This document shows positions 16,816 to 25,701 of a stretch of DNA of 64,000 bases, piece by piece. This DNA comes from Curtobacterium sp. MCPF17_002 (GTDB taxonomy: Bacteria > Actinomycetota > Actinomycetes > Actinomycetales > Microbacteriaceae). Every line of letters begins with the position of its first letter. Within the stretch, counting starts at the first letter, position 1. The notes beneath the pieces are model-generated. The model made no database searches, was not told the DNA's origin, and saw nothing but the letters and a program-made list of their open reading frames with translations. The stretch is from assembly GCF_003234115.2 (NCBI RefSeq), contig NZ_CP126251.1, positions 186,001 through 250,000 on the forward strand. Direction: 5' to 3'. The position numbers were made by a program, and so were the translations under genes.

Positions 16816-17535
16816 ATGTCGTCGTTCCGTCACCCCGTCGGGCCCGAGCAGCCGGGCGTCTACTGGCGCCGTCGCGCGACCGTCGTCGGGGTGCTCCTGC
16901 TCATCGTGGTCGTCGTCGTGCTCATCGTCGTCGGACGGGGCAGCGGGGCGAGCTCGGCGGAGCCGTCTGCGACCGCGACTGCGTCTGGGGCGTCTGGGGC
17001 GTCCGGGTCGTCTGCTGCGTCGTCTGGGGCGTCTGCGTCGTCGGGGGCGTCTGGCTCATCGGCTGCGGCGACGCCCCGTGCGACGCCGTCCGCGTCCGCG
17101 TCATCTGCTGCGGGGGCATCGGCCGCTGCCGGGTCGACGTGCTCGAAGGACCAGATCCAGCTCACCCCGGTCATCGACAAGACCGCCTACGGCCCCACCG
17201 AGGACCCGAAGATCGCGATGGCGATCAAGAACACCGGGTCGGCGTCGTGCCACATGGACCTCGGATCGTCACAGCAGCTGCTCACCATCAGCTCGGGCGA
17301 GGAACAGTACTGGTCGTCGAAGGACTGCCAGACCGGCGGCACCAACCAGGACGTCACGGTGAAGGCCGGACAGACCCTGACCACGCCGGCGATCGAGTGG
17401 GACCGCACCCGCTCGTCGACGTCGACGTGCGACTCGTCGCGGCCGTCGGTGACCGGCGGGGGAGCGAGCTACCACCTGCAGGTGGCGGTGGGGAACCTCG
17501 AGTCGAAGGACTCGGTGCAGTTCATCCTCGACTAG
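16816..17535 (+). CDS. membrane-anchored secreted protein with Ser/Ala linker
   Basis: A 239-residue protein. Residues 20-42 form a single membrane anchor (GVLLLIVVVVVLIVV), followed by a 65-residue Ser/Ala/Gly/Thr-rich linker encoded by a degenerate GCGTCTGGG-type repeat (16978-17060). The C-terminal 130 residues form a compact extracellular domain with four cysteines and patterns such as IAMAIKNTGSASCHMDLGSS. It looks like a beta-sandwich with a conserved disulfide, as in DUF4232-like proteins, but I cannot name it with certainty. The ATG at 16816 lies six bases after TACCCT (16804-16809), so the mRNA is probably leaderless. Confidence 0.7.
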   Translation: MSSFRHPVGPEQPGVYWRRRATVVGVLLLIVVVVVLIVVGRGSGASSAEPSATATASGASGASGSSAASSGASASSGASGSSAAATPRATPSASASSAAGASAAAGSTCSKDQIQLTPVIDKTAYGPTEDPKIAMAIKNTGSASCHMDLGSSQQLLTISSGEEQYWSSKDCQTGGTNQDVTVKAGQTLTTPAIEWDRTRSSTSTCDSSRPSVTGGGASYHLQVAVGNLESKDSVQFILD

Positions 17536-17555
17536 CCCGGTTCAGCGGAGGCTGG

Positions 17556-17628
17556 TACCATCACGGCAAGTGGATTGGGAATGCCCGATCGGCGTCGAAC
17601 CCCCGGTAACCGGGGGTTCTCGCTTTTT
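17556..17628 (+). other. possible short transcript: -10 box followed closely by a U-tract terminator
   Basis: TACCAT (17556-17561) resembles a -10 box. It is followed by a 10-bp hairpin (17597-17606 with 17610-17619) and a TTTTT run at 17624-17628, one of very few U-tract terminators in this window. A transcript from here would be about 60 nt. It may be a small RNA, or just the terminator of the upstream gene and of the convergent DUF3800 gene whose stop lies at the T run. Confidence 0.4.
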
Positions 17629-18359
17629 CAGGGGTACACCTTCAGGCCCCAACCCGTCTCCGACCCAGCCGGCGACTTCGGCATGCGCTCGAGGATTCGA
17701 TCCCAGGCGCGGTTCGGCTGCTCCGGTCGCAAGAGATGCGTACCGATCGGCCGGGCGACGAGATCAGCGATCTGCAGACCGGCGCTGTTCGTCTGTTTGC
17801 TGGCGATCTTGAAGCGGAACGTCTCCGCCATCCCGCGCATCTTCGTCGTCATCATGATCCGGCCGAACTCCGCCTCGAGTTCACGGTCCTCCATCCGCCC
17901 CCGGCTCTCGAACACCACGAAGGTCTCACGCCTCGATGCTCCGCGATCCTGGAGCTGCAGGAAGACCCGCTCGAGCCCGAACTCCAGTGCCACGTGGTAC
18001 GGGCTCGTGTCCTCGCCGACGCGTCGGAGGAACTCGTGCTTCCGGATCGCGGATGCGATCACACCAAAACGTTCATCGAAGACCGCGTCGATCCGCTCCA
18101 TGAACCGGCCGCGAACCGCCGCGTTCAGGAGGATGTCGAACGGCGGGGCCGACTGCCGCATCTCGCGCTCATGCAGGACGACCATGTCGTGGTTGAAGAA
18201 ATCGAACTTGATTCGTTGGACGAGCGGGACGACCCGGTCGACGTACACATCGACAGGGAAGATGCAGAACGCGAGGACGAACATCGGGTAGTCCGGGTTG
18301 ATGCTCGTGAGACTGTGGTCCCCGCTTTCGTCGACGTAGACGATGTATCCGCTCCGCAC
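17628..18359 (-). CDS. DUF3800 domain protein
   Basis: A 243-residue protein with the family-defining opening YIVYVDESGDHSL (about residues 5-17) and a C-terminal GLQIADLVARPI motif (about residues 195-206). Conserved acidic residues in both motifs suggest a nuclease-like active site, but no activity is established for the family. DUF3800 genes are frequent in phages, plasmids and defence islands. Base composition is lower in GC than neighbouring genes and codon choice is more relaxed (AAA, ATA and TTT-type codons occur). It sits alone between a leaderless membrane-protein gene and cspA, without integrase or direct repeats, and looks horizontally acquired. The GTG start at 18359 is one residue before the conserved domain. 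Confidence 0.85.
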   Translation of the reverse strand: MRSGYIVYVDESGDHSLTSINPDYPMFVLAFCIFPVDVYVDRVVPLVQRIKFDFFNHDMVVLHEREMRQSAPPFDILLNAAVRGRFMERIDAVFDERFGVIASAIRKHEFLRRVGEDTSPYHVALEFGLERVFLQLQDRGASRRETFVVFESRGRMEDRELEAEFGRIMMTTKMRGMAETFRFKIASKQTNSAGLQIADLVARPIGTHLLRPEQPNRAWDRILERMPKSPAGSETGWGLKVYP

Positions 18360-18429
18360 AGGTACAACATATCAGCGAATACCAAGAAAATGGGCCCGGC
18401 GTCCGGAGGATGACGGGCCTGACATAAAG

Positions 18430-18464
18430 AACGGCCCCGTCGTCCAGAGGACGACGGGGCCGTT
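18430..18464. terminator. cspA terminator hairpin
   Basis: A perfect 16-bp stem (18430-18445 with 18449-18464) and a three-base loop, just downstream of cspA on the minus strand. An imperfect look-alike hairpin lies at about 18392-18417. Confidence 0.8.
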
Positions 18465-18478
18465 CGAAGCTGAGGTGA

Positions 18479-18685
18479 TCAGCCGATGACGGTGATGTTC
18501 TCCGCCTGCGGGCCCTTACGGCCTTCGGTGATCTCGAACTCCACCTTCTGGTTCTCCTCGAGCGACTTGTAGCCGTTGCCACCGATCGCGGAGAAGTGGG
18601 CGAAGACGTCAGCGCTGCCGTCGTCCGGCGCAATGAAGCCGAAGCCCTTTTCGTTGTTGAACCACTTGACGGTTCCAGTTGCCAT
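18479..18685 (-). CDS. cspA: cold-shock protein (CspA family)
   Basis: A 68-residue single OB-fold protein that binds single-stranded RNA and DNA. Both RNP motifs are intact: KGFGFI near residues 15-20 and VFAHF near residues 29-33. The start [10 protein letters not shown] is canonical, with a weak AAGGA Shine-Dalgarno 8 bases upstream. About 300 bp of non-coding DNA separates it from the divergent SseB gene; this should hold a long 5' leader, as is usual for csp genes. It contains a 12-bp palindrome GTTGGTACCAAC at 18907-18918; I see no other clear element there. Confidence 0.95.
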   Translation of the reverse strand: MATGTVKWFNNEKGFGFIAPDDGSADVFAHFSAIGGNGYKSLEENQKVEFEITEGRKGPQAENITVIG

Positions 18686-18988
18686 GATGGCGTTCCTTAC
18701 TTTCTTGCCAGGCGAGGTTTTCACTGCCTGTCTTGCGAAGCGGTACTTGCTACCGCCGATCCAACGACCGATTGTCGTCGAATCGATGCGCCCCGCGGGC
18801 ATTGGGCCGGCGGAACGGGTTCGGGGCCAGGCGGCCGGGGAAGGCCAGTGACCGATGGCGCTCGAGGTGCAGGGCACCGGAAGAACGATGGACTCCCGCC
18901 GAAGCGGTTGGTACCAACTTACAGGGTCCGAGCCACAAGGGAAGACCCGAAGTCGCTGAACGGCCATGAATCTGGTGGACTAGGGCTG

Positions 18989-19372
18989 ATGGCAGACAAG
19001 GAACAGCGCTTCCGGAGCGAGCAGCTCGAGGAAGCCCTCGCGAAGCAGGACGTCGCAGCGGTGGCGTTCGCGCTGCGCAACGACATCGTGATCGTCCCCC
19101 GGCTCGTCACCGGCAAGAAGGACATGCAGGTGCGGGTGTTCGGGCGCGAAGGCTCCGAGAAGCGCATCCTGCTGCTGTTCTCGTCGGCGGACGCCTACAC
19201 CGCGATGGTGCCGGACGAGAAGATCCGGCAGGTCATGGTCTACGACGGACCACGGCTCGAGGAGTTCCTCGCGGCGCACGTCGACTCGCTCGAGGGCGTG
19301 TTCTTCGACATCGCCGGACCGAACACCATGCAGGCGACGCCCGAGGACCTGTTGGCCGCGTTGCGCGCCTGA
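18989..19372 (+). CDS. SseB family protein
   Basis: A 127-residue protein with the SseB N-terminal fold. The pattern LEEALAKQDVAAVAFALRND, IVPRL, ILLLFSSADAYTAMVPD and a C-terminal GVFFDIAGPNTMQATPEDLLA is typical of the family. SseB-like domains in actinobacteria are of unknown function; the name comes from enhanced serine sensitivity in E. coli and from a type III secretion protein, neither of which applies directly. The ATG at 18989 begins the conserved region. It diverges from cspA and is monocistronic, with radA convergent downstream. Confidence 0.75.
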   Translation: MADKEQRFRSEQLEEALAKQDVAAVAFALRNDIVIVPRLVTGKKDMQVRVFGREGSEKRILLLFSSADAYTAMVPDEKIRQVMVYDGPRLEEFLAAHVDSLEGVFFDIAGPNTMQATPEDLLAALRA

Positions 19373-19431
19373 GTCGTTCTGCGCGTGTCGGCGCGTCCCG
19401 CTCCGCGTGTTTCGGGCTCCACGTGTTTCGG

Positions 19432-20793
19432 TCAGAAAGCGCGGTCGAGCTCGCGTTCCCGCTCGTTGCTCGCCAGTGAGAACGCGACGCGCAGGGCTTC
19501 CCGCAGGTGCTGCGAGTCCGACCCGAGCACGGTCGTGAACCCGAGACGTGCTGCCTCACTCGCGCGCTGCTTCGTGCCCGTGGTCGGCCGGATCTCACCG
19601 GCGAGGCTGATCTCACCGACCGCGGCCAGGGTGTGCGGGAACGGGCGGTCTCGTGCTGCGCTCGCCAGCGCGAGGGCGATCGCGAGGTCAGCGCCCGGCT
19701 CGGTGAGCTTCATTCCGCCGACCGTGGACACGTAGACGTCGGCATCGGAGAGCTTCAGCCCCGCGCGGCGCTCGAGCACGGCGAGGAGCATCGCCACTCG
19801 TGAGGCGTCGACGCCGTTCACGACACGGCGGGGCTGCGGCGCCGAGCTCGGGACGACGAGGGCCTGCACCTCGACCGGGAGCGCACGGCGTCCCTCGAGC
19901 GCGACCGTGACGCACGTGCCGGAGACCGGAGCGGTGTTCTTCGACATGAACAACCCGCTCGGGTCGGGGACTTCGTGGATGCCGTCGCCGGCCATGTCGA
20001 AGCAGCCGACCTCGTCCGTGGGGCCGAAGCGGTTCTTGAGGGCCCGGACGAAGCGGAGCGCCGTCTGCCGGTCGCCCTCGAAGTGGCACACGACGTCGAC
20101 GAGGTGCTCGAGCAGACGCGGGCCGGCGATCGTGCCGTCCTTCGTCACGTGGCCGACGATGAGGACGGGGAGCGCGCGGTCCTTCGCGATCCGGATGAGG
20201 GTGGACGCCACTTCGCGGACCTGGGACGTGCCGCCGGCGATGCCGTCGATCGAGCTCGACGAGATCGTCTGCACGGAGTCCGCGATGAGGAGGTCCGGCT
20301 GCACTTGGTCGATCTGGCCGAGGATGACGCCGAGGTCGACCTCGCTCGCCAGGTAGAGGTCGTCGTGCATCGCACCGGTGCGCTCGGCGCGGAGTCGGAC
20401 CTGGTCGACGGACTCTTCGGCGCTCACGTAGAGCACCCGTTTGCCGGTCGCTGCCGCACGCGACGCGACCTCGAGCAGCAGCGTGGACTTGCCGACGCCG
20501 GGCTCGCCGGAGAGCAGGACCGCTGCACCCGGCACCACGCCGCCGCCGAGGACGCGGTCGAACTCGCCGATGCCGGTCTGCCAGCGCTGGACGGTGGTGC
20601 CGCGGGCTTCGGTGATGGGGCGCGCGACCCGGTTGCCGGCGACGGCGACCGCACTCGTCCCGCGTGCGCTGACCGTTGCAGCGGCGGTGTCCTCGACCGT
20701 GCCCCACGCCTGGCACTCGGCGCAGCGCCCGACCCACTTGATGGACGTCCAGCCGCACTCGGTGCAACGGTAGAGAGACTGAGCGCGCGCCAT
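19432..20793 (-). CDS. radA: DNA repair protein RadA
   Basis: A 453-residue protein of normal length. It opens with a four-cysteine zinc finger (CTECGWTSIKWVGRC then CAEC, about residues 9-27). The RecA-like ATPase has Walker A GEPGVGKS near residue 95 and the RadA-specific KNRFG motif near residue 255. The C-terminus is a Lon-type domain (GGMKLTEPGADLAIALALAS). RadA is a hexameric branch-migration helicase that helps process recombination intermediates. The ATG at 20793 lies seven bases after TAGCCT, so the message is probably leaderless; a longer in-frame extension is rejected. It starts 10 bp after the stop of the upstream SGNH gene. Confidence 0.95.
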   Translation of the reverse strand: MARAQSLYRCTECGWTSIKWVGRCAECQAWGTVEDTAAATVSARGTSAVAVAGNRVARPITEARGTTVQRWQTGIGEFDRVLGGGVVPGAAVLLSGEPGVGKSTLLLEVASRAAATGKRVLYVSAEESVDQVRLRAERTGAMHDDLYLASEVDLGVILGQIDQVQPDLLIADSVQTISSSSIDGIAGGTSQVREVASTLIRIAKDRALPVLIVGHVTKDGTIAGPRLLEHLVDVVCHFEGDRQTALRFVRALKNRFGPTDEVGCFDMAGDGIHEVPDPSGLFMSKNTAPVSGTCVTVALEGRRALPVEVQALVVPSSAPQPRRVVNGVDASRVAMLLAVLERRAGLKLSDADVYVSTVGGMKLTEPGADLAIALALASAARDRPFPHTLAAVGEISLAGEIRPTTGTKQRASEAARLGFTTVLGSDSQHLREALRVAFSLASNERERELDRAF

Positions 20794-20803
20794 GATCGTC
20801 AGG

Positions 20804-21781
20804 CTAGGGCGTGCCGCCGACATCACCCGGCTGGTCGTCCGGGCCGTCGTGCAGTGTCTCCGGGATCGGCACGGAGCCCGTCATCCGGTGGCGGAGTCGC
20901 TCGATGCGCCCCGGACGGTCGGCGTGGTCGAGGGCCTCGGCGCCGTCCACGTCCTGCTCCGCCCGCGCCGCAGCCACGGCACCGGCGTCAGCACCGAGGT
21001 CCTCTGCCTCGCGTGCGGAGAGGTAGTGCCGGATCGCCGCCACCACGTCCACCCGGGCATCGACCGCCGGTTCGAACGCGCTCGCCCAGATCTCGTACCC
21101 GCGGTCGTTCGGGTGGAACAGGTCCCCGTAGCTGTTGAAGAAGGTCCGGCGCAGCCCGACCCGCTTCGTGATGGTGTGCAGCGGAGCCACCGTCAGGCCG
21201 TACTCGGCCGCCACCCGGTGCACGATCTCGTTCGCCACGGCGACCTTGCGTTCACGGTCCGGCACGAACATGCACGGCAGCTCGGCGACGATCGCGTGCG
21301 ACGGCACCGCACCGTAGATCTCACGGATGTTCCGTTCGAACTTGTCCGGGTGGAAGTCGGCGATGTCGTTCGCGCCGATCGAGACCGTGCAGATGTCCGG
21401 AGAGTAGTGGCGCAGCTTCGGGAGCTGGTCCTTCCGGGCGCCCCACGTCGTCGAGCCGGAGACGCTGAGGTTCACGACGCGGACGGACGTGCGGGAGCGG
21501 TGCCGGATCCGTCGTGCGAGCAGTCCCACGTAGCCCCGGTGCGGTTCGGTCGCGCCGACGCCCTGCGCTGCGGAGTCTCCGATCGCCAGGTACGTGATCT
21601 GCCCCTCGTGCTGCAGACGCTCGCGCCACCAGTCGGCGTGCACCGGGAGCATGTCGACGACACGACGTGCGGCGGCGCGCTGCCCGCGGACGCCGGCGCG
21701 GGCGCCGAAGGCCGCGCCGCCGAGGACGGTCAGTCCGCCGACGACCGACGTGAGCAGTGCGACGAAGGTGCGCGATCTCAT
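20804..21781 (-). CDS. SGNH/GDSL-family lipase/esterase-like hydrolase
   Basis: A 325-residue protein with a short hydrophobic N-terminus (residues 5-28), either a signal or an anchor. The SGNH catalytic blocks are present: block I AIGDSAAQGVGA (Ser near residue 74), block III GANDIADF, and block V NDRGYEIWA preceded by LFHPN with the catalytic His. The substrate may be an acetylated sugar or lipid; it cannot be told from sequence. The C-terminal 60 residues are charged and non-conserved. The ATG at 21781 follows TAACGT by seven bases (leaderless). radA follows 10 bp downstream with its own promoter inside the end of this gene. Confidence 0.85.
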   Translation of the reverse strand: MRSRTFVALLTSVVGGLTVLGGAAFGARAGVRGQRAAARRVVDMLPVHADWWRERLQHEGQITYLAIGDSAAQGVGATEPHRGYVGLLARRIRHRSRTSVRVVNLSVSGSTTWGARKDQLPKLRHYSPDICTVSIGANDIADFHPDKFERNIREIYGAVPSHAIVAELPCMFVPDRERKVAVANEIVHRVAAEYGLTVAPLHTITKRVGLRRTFFNSYGDLFHPNDRGYEIWASAFEPAVDARVDVVAAIRHYLSAREAEDLGADAGAVAAARAEQDVDGAEALDHADRPGRIERLRHRMTGSVPIPETLHDGPDDQPGDVGGTP

Positions 21782-21888
21782 GCGGTGGACGTTACGCGGC
21801 CGTCTTCGAGACCAGGTCATGCGTTGCTGAGCTGTGGACGAGGGTTTGTACCCGGCCGCCTGTGGAGGGCGAGGCGGCTCGCGGTGGC

Positions 21889-21916
21889 GTGACGGGCCTC
21901 CCGGATCGTGTAAACT
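21889..21916 (+). promoter_or_regulatory. tRNA-Ser promoter
   Basis: -35 GTGACG (21889-21894), a 16-bp spacer and -10 TAAACT (21911-21916). The mature tRNA begins seven bases later. Confidence 0.65.
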
Positions 21917-21923
21917 CTTTCCC

Positions 21924-22013
21924 GGTACCGTGTCCGAGCGGCCGAAGGATCATGTCTCGAAAACATGTGTGGGGGCAACTCCACCGTGGGTTCAAATCCC
22001 ACCGGTACCGCCA
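21924..22013 (+). tRNA. tRNA-Ser (anticodon CGA)
   Basis: The acceptor stem GGTACCG (21924-21930) pairs with CGGTACC (22003-22009), followed by discriminator G and an encoded CCA (22011-22013). The anticodon arm is CATGT, loop CTCGAAA, ACATG, giving anticodon CGA at 21958-21960, which reads UCG. A long variable arm (TGGGGGCAACTCCA) confirms a class II serine tRNA. The T arm is GTGGG-TTCAAAT-CCCAC. Confidence 0.97.
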
Positions 22014-22065
22014 CTGGATCGTCTGTGGGACGTCTCGCCACGACCTGCACGACGACCTCGAAGAG

Positions 22066-22093
22066 AGAGCCCCCGGCTTCGGCCGGGGGCTCT
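22066..22093. terminator. tRNA-Ser terminator
   Basis: A 12-bp stem (22066-22077 with 22082-22093) with a TTCG loop, then TCTCGTT. It lies between the tRNA and the convergent MarR gene and may serve both. Confidence 0.85.
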
Positions 22094-22136
22094 TCTCGTT
22101 CCTGACGCGGTTCCGCACCAACGGAGCGGCGTCGCG

Positions 22137-22637
22137 TCAGTTCCGGGCAGCGCTCATCGCATCGTGGCGGAGGCGAGCGAGGACCCGTCGGAGCGCTTCG
22201 ACGTCCTTTGCGCTCCAGTGCGCGAGGACGATGTCGAGGTCCTCGCGGAGTTGCGCGCTGATCCGCTCGCCGTACTCCCGGCCCGTCCTGGTGAGGGCCA
22301 CGAGCACGCTTCGATCGTCGGCCGGCGCCGGCACCCGGACGACGAGCCCGATGTCCTCGAGCCGATTCGCGATCTTCGTGAGGTTGGCCCGTCCTGTTCC
22401 GAGTGCCGCTGCGAGCACACTCGGTTTGGTCGCTCCTCGGTACGTCAGCTGGTTGACGACGAGGAACATGGACAGGTCCGCGACCGGGAAGTCGATCGCA
22501 GCCATCATCCGCTGACGGACCTGCTGACTGTCCGCCCAGTGCACGATGCCGGCGAGGGCCACCCGGATGTCGAACGGGTCGGGGTCGATGACGGGGCGGA
22601 GGTCCACGTCGTCACCGGTGTCGGTCCGTCGCGCCAT
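22137..22637 (-). CDS. MarR family regulator
   Basis: A 166-residue winged-helix regulator. The central MarR DNA-binding region is visible (VNQLTYRGATKPSVLAAAL, then GRANLTKIANRLEDIGLVVR as recognition helix, about residues 60-105) and the wing reads PADDRSVLVALTRTG. The family binds as a dimer and usually responds to small phenolic or plant compounds. The ATG at 22637 has a GAGGAGG Shine-Dalgarno. It lies 47 bp downstream of the GH106-like gene on the same strand, so the two may be co-transcribed and the regulator may act on the palindrome at 25731-25745. Confidence 0.88.
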   Translation of the reverse strand: MARRTDTGDDVDLRPVIDPDPFDIRVALAGIVHWADSQQVRQRMMAAIDFPVADLSMFLVVNQLTYRGATKPSVLAAALGTGRANLTKIANRLEDIGLVVRVPAPADDRSVLVALTRTGREYGERISAQLREDLDIVLAHWSAKDVEALRRVLARLRHDAMSAARN

Positions 22638-22684
22638 CGTCCACCTCCTCAGGTCACCGACACTGTACCGAGCCGTCGCGCTGG

Positions 22685-25657
22685 TCACCGTCGCAGGAGG
22701 CGGACAGGACCGAGCAGCCCGTGATCGCGGACATGGGTGGTCTGCATCGCCTCGGTGTCACCGATGAGCTGACTGATCACGTCCGGCACGTCGTCGTAGT
22801 AGCCGCGCGCGAGCAGGCGGTTGTTGAGTGAGCTGGCGATGCGGACGACCACTTCGTTCCGCCCGCTGCGCAGGTCTTCGGTCACGTCGACCACGGGGTG
22901 CGAGGTGTCGAAACCCCGCGCCGGCCCGTCGTTGAGCACGACGGAGCCGAGTCCGCCGGACGTCGACCCGAGGTCGAGCAGGAAACGACCGACTTCCGTC
23001 CCGCGCTCGACGCTGAACGTGGTGGAGTACTCACCGACACCAGACACGTCCGGACCGACGGCGGACACGTCCTTCCACGGTCGCAACGGTCCGACGCCGG
23101 CGTCGAGGCGCTGGACGTCGGTGAGCGGACGGACCTCACGGGTCTCGTAGCCGAGACCGCGGTCCTCCGTCAGCAGCTCCTCGCCGCCAGCGTCCCAGCT
23201 CTCGACGACGAGGTGCCATTCGGCGAGTTCGGCGACGACATCGGCCGTACGAACCGAGTTGCCCGCAGTGGACGCGGTGTCGGCGGGCTCGCTCCGGTCG
23301 AGGGTCAGCAGTGCTGTCTCGCCAGGTGCCAGGTCCACCGTGACGATCGTGCGTCCGCCGGCCTGTCGGGATGCTCCGTGCGGAAGCACCGTGCCCGACC
23401 ACGCGTCGATGCGGTGTACGGCCCCGATGCCCGGCAGGGCGACCTCGACGGTCGTCGGCCCCGCGGTCTCGTAGAGGAAGTGGTAGAGGTACACGTGCAG
23501 CAGGTCGCCGTCCTCGCGGAGGTGCGAGAGCACGTTCCGGTCGTCGGCGAGGAACTCGGCCCGACCGGTGACGCCGAGGCCGCGGAGCGCTTCGACCGTC
23601 CGTGCAGCGTCGTCGATCTCCGTCACCGAGGGGAGGGCCACGAGCCGTTCCATCGTCGCGGCGAGCTCAGCGTCCCGTCCGTCGAGGCCCGGCGTGCGAT
23701 CGGCGGCGCGGGGGTGGTGCGTGTCGGTGCCGGCGACCAGGGACTTCAGTTCACTCGTGCCGTGCACCACGAGCACGGGGAGGCCTTTCTCGGCCCAGTC
23801 GACGAGCCTGGTGGCGACGTCGGCGTCGAGCGCGCTCTGGAACACGACGAGCGCCTGGTACCCGGGACCGTCCGGCTGTACGAGGCGGTCGTCCATCCGG
23901 ACGTCGTCACGGAGCAGCAGCGACCCGTCGAAGAACTCGTACGTCCAGCCGGCGTCCTGCATGCCGAGGTCACGCCACCAGTGGTTCTCGCGGTCCCGCA
24001 TCCACCGCTGCCCGTAGGCCACCTCGTCCGCCAGGCGGGACCCGTCGTGATCGCGGAAGACCATCCCGGAGGCGTTGTCCGTGAAGTGGTCGGTGTGCAG
24101 GACGCCGACGTCGATCCGGGGACGTCCCTGGCGGAGGACGTACTGGTAGCGGCCGATGGCATCGTTCCAGAGGGGGTAGAACTCCGATGCGGGCTGTCGT
24201 GTGTCGAATCGCTCGGAGAACATGCTCCACATGCCCTCGTGGCCCGGCCAGCGCGTCACGCCTTCCGCCCCGGTGGTGCTCGCCCAGCCGTGCAGGACGG
24301 TCTTCGTGATCCCGGCAGCGAGCTGCGTCGCGATGATCTGGTCGTAGAACCGGTGGTCGAGCATGTGGTTCCGCGTGGTCGCACCGGTCTCCGAGGAGTA
24401 CTGCTTCCCGAACAGGTGCGCCGGTCCACCGAGCAGCCGGTACGCGTCGATCTGGGACGCGAACTCGAGCGACTCGGTCTCGATCCCGTCGACCTCCGGG
24501 CCCGGTCGGGTGAGTTCGAACGGCAGCCCGTAACTGATCTCGGAACGGAGCGTCATGCCGTTCTGGTGCAGGAACGCGGCGAACGGCCGGAGCATGTTCT
24601 CGATGTAGAGGTCGGTGAGGGTCTTGACGTAGTCGAAGCGCACCTTCTCGACGTCGACGGCTTGCTCGGGTTCCGGCTGGGCGTGGTACGTCGTGCTCGA
24701 CGCCATGAAGGGCGCGCTCCTGGTGAGGAACGGCAGCCACGGCGTGATGTCGTAGCCCCGACGGGTCCGGAACTCCTCGGCGACGTGCGCACCCCAGAAG
24801 AGCCCCCCGGCTCCGTGGGTCGACAGTTCGAGGGAGTCCATGTACATCTGCGCGCGTGGGTTCCGGGCGACCTCGGCGCGGAGCTCCGGTGTCAGGACGA
24901 CGTGCTCCCAGTAGTCGATGACCGCGTCGACCCCTGCCCGCTCGAGGTAGTTGACGGTCCAGTTCACGGTCGCCGACGGGGACGCCGTCTGTCCGGTGCC
25001 GTGGCTCCAGAACGTGGAGAGCCGCCACGTGCCGTCATCTGGCGCCGTCCAGTCGAGGGACTCGTCGTCGACCGCTGCCGTCAGGTCGATGACGGAGCCG
25101 GCGTCGAGCACGACGGCGGTGGAGCCGTCGTCCGACGTCTCCTGCCCCTCGACGATCCGTGTGGCGACGACCGCGACGAGGGTCTGCACCCGGACCGGTC
25201 CGCGCTCGCCGGGCAGTGCCGTGTGCGCGATCGGAGCGTCGAGGTCGATCCGCCGCAGCCGGCCGGAACGGGACGTCCCACCCACGAGTTCTTCGTGCAC
25301 GACGTCGAGCTCCTGGGCGGCGGCGGGGTGGTCGGCGTCGATGGTGGGCACGTTCGCGTTCGACCAGTTCGTGCCGGAGGTGAAGCTGACCGACATCCCG
25401 CGGGACGTGGTCTCCTCGACGACGATCTGCGAGTCGTGCACCCACTCCTCGGAGCCCCACCCGTACCGGCTGTGATCGATCGCGCTCTCGTCCATCGCGA
25501 GGAACTCCATGCCGCCGAACCCGAGTCCGTGCGCGGTCTCGACCTCGCGGCGGAGTGTGACGTCCGTGTGCAGGCCCTCTGCGAGCCACCAGCGCAGTTC
25601 CGGCCGGTACTCGATGGTGGGACGGGCGACGCCGCGGGCGAGGTCGTCGATCGACAT
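22685..25657 (-). CDS. glycosyl hydrolase, GH106 alpha-L-rhamnosidase-like
   Basis: A 990-residue protein without a signal peptide, so probably cytoplasmic. It opens with RWWLAEGLHTD and GLGFGGMEFLAMDE. It carries the GH106-type pattern MYMDSLELSTHGAGGLFWG, then FRTRRGYDITPWLPFL (about residues 273-310), where the Asp/Glu in DSLE is a candidate catalytic acid. The C-terminal 200 residues look like beta-sandwich domains. GH106 enzymes release terminal L-rhamnose from pectin and plant glycosides by an inverting mechanism. The assignment is from motif memory and is moderate. The ATG has an AAGGAGA Shine-Dalgarno. It diverges from an MFS gene that may import the released sugar or its glycoside. 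Confidence 0.65.
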   Translation of the reverse strand: MSIDDLARGVARPTIEYRPELRWWLAEGLHTDVTLRREVETAHGLGFGGMEFLAMDESAIDHSRYGWGSEEWVHDSQIVVEETTSRGMSVSFTSGTNWSNANVPTIDADHPAAAQELDVVHEELVGGTSRSGRLRRIDLDAPIAHTALPGERGPVRVQTLVAVVATRIVEGQETSDDGSTAVVLDAGSVIDLTAAVDDESLDWTAPDDGTWRLSTFWSHGTGQTASPSATVNWTVNYLERAGVDAVIDYWEHVVLTPELRAEVARNPRAQMYMDSLELSTHGAGGLFWGAHVAEEFRTRRGYDITPWLPFLTRSAPFMASSTTYHAQPEPEQAVDVEKVRFDYVKTLTDLYIENMLRPFAAFLHQNGMTLRSEISYGLPFELTRPGPEVDGIETESLEFASQIDAYRLLGGPAHLFGKQYSSETGATTRNHMLDHRFYDQIIATQLAAGITKTVLHGWASTTGAEGVTRWPGHEGMWSMFSERFDTRQPASEFYPLWNDAIGRYQYVLRQGRPRIDVGVLHTDHFTDNASGMVFRDHDGSRLADEVAYGQRWMRDRENHWWRDLGMQDAGWTYEFFDGSLLLRDDVRMDDRLVQPDGPGYQALVVFQSALDADVATRLVDWAEKGLPVLVVHGTSELKSLVAGTDTHHPRAADRTPGLDGRDAELAATMERLVALPSVTEIDDAARTVEALRGLGVTGRAEFLADDRNVLSHLREDGDLLHVYLYHFLYETAGPTTVEVALPGIGAVHRIDAWSGTVLPHGASRQAGGRTIVTVDLAPGETALLTLDRSEPADTASTAGNSVRTADVVAELAEWHLVVESWDAGGEELLTEDRGLGYETREVRPLTDVQRLDAGVGPLRPWKDVSAVGPDVSGVGEYSTTFSVERGTEVGRFLLDLGSTSGGLGSVVLNDGPARGFDTSHPVVDVTEDLRSGRNEVVVRIASSLNNRLLARGYYDDVPDVISQLIGDTEAMQTTHVRDHGLLGPVRLLRR

Positions 25658-25701
25658 GGTGTTCTCCTTCGAACGGGGGCAGCGACAGTGCTGCTGCGAC
25701 G

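Noticed and set aside
17590..17620. tRNA-like T arm near the U-tract terminator
   Set aside because: A GTCGAAC-like piece is present, but the stems do not pair as a T arm and no acceptor or anticodon arm can be drawn.
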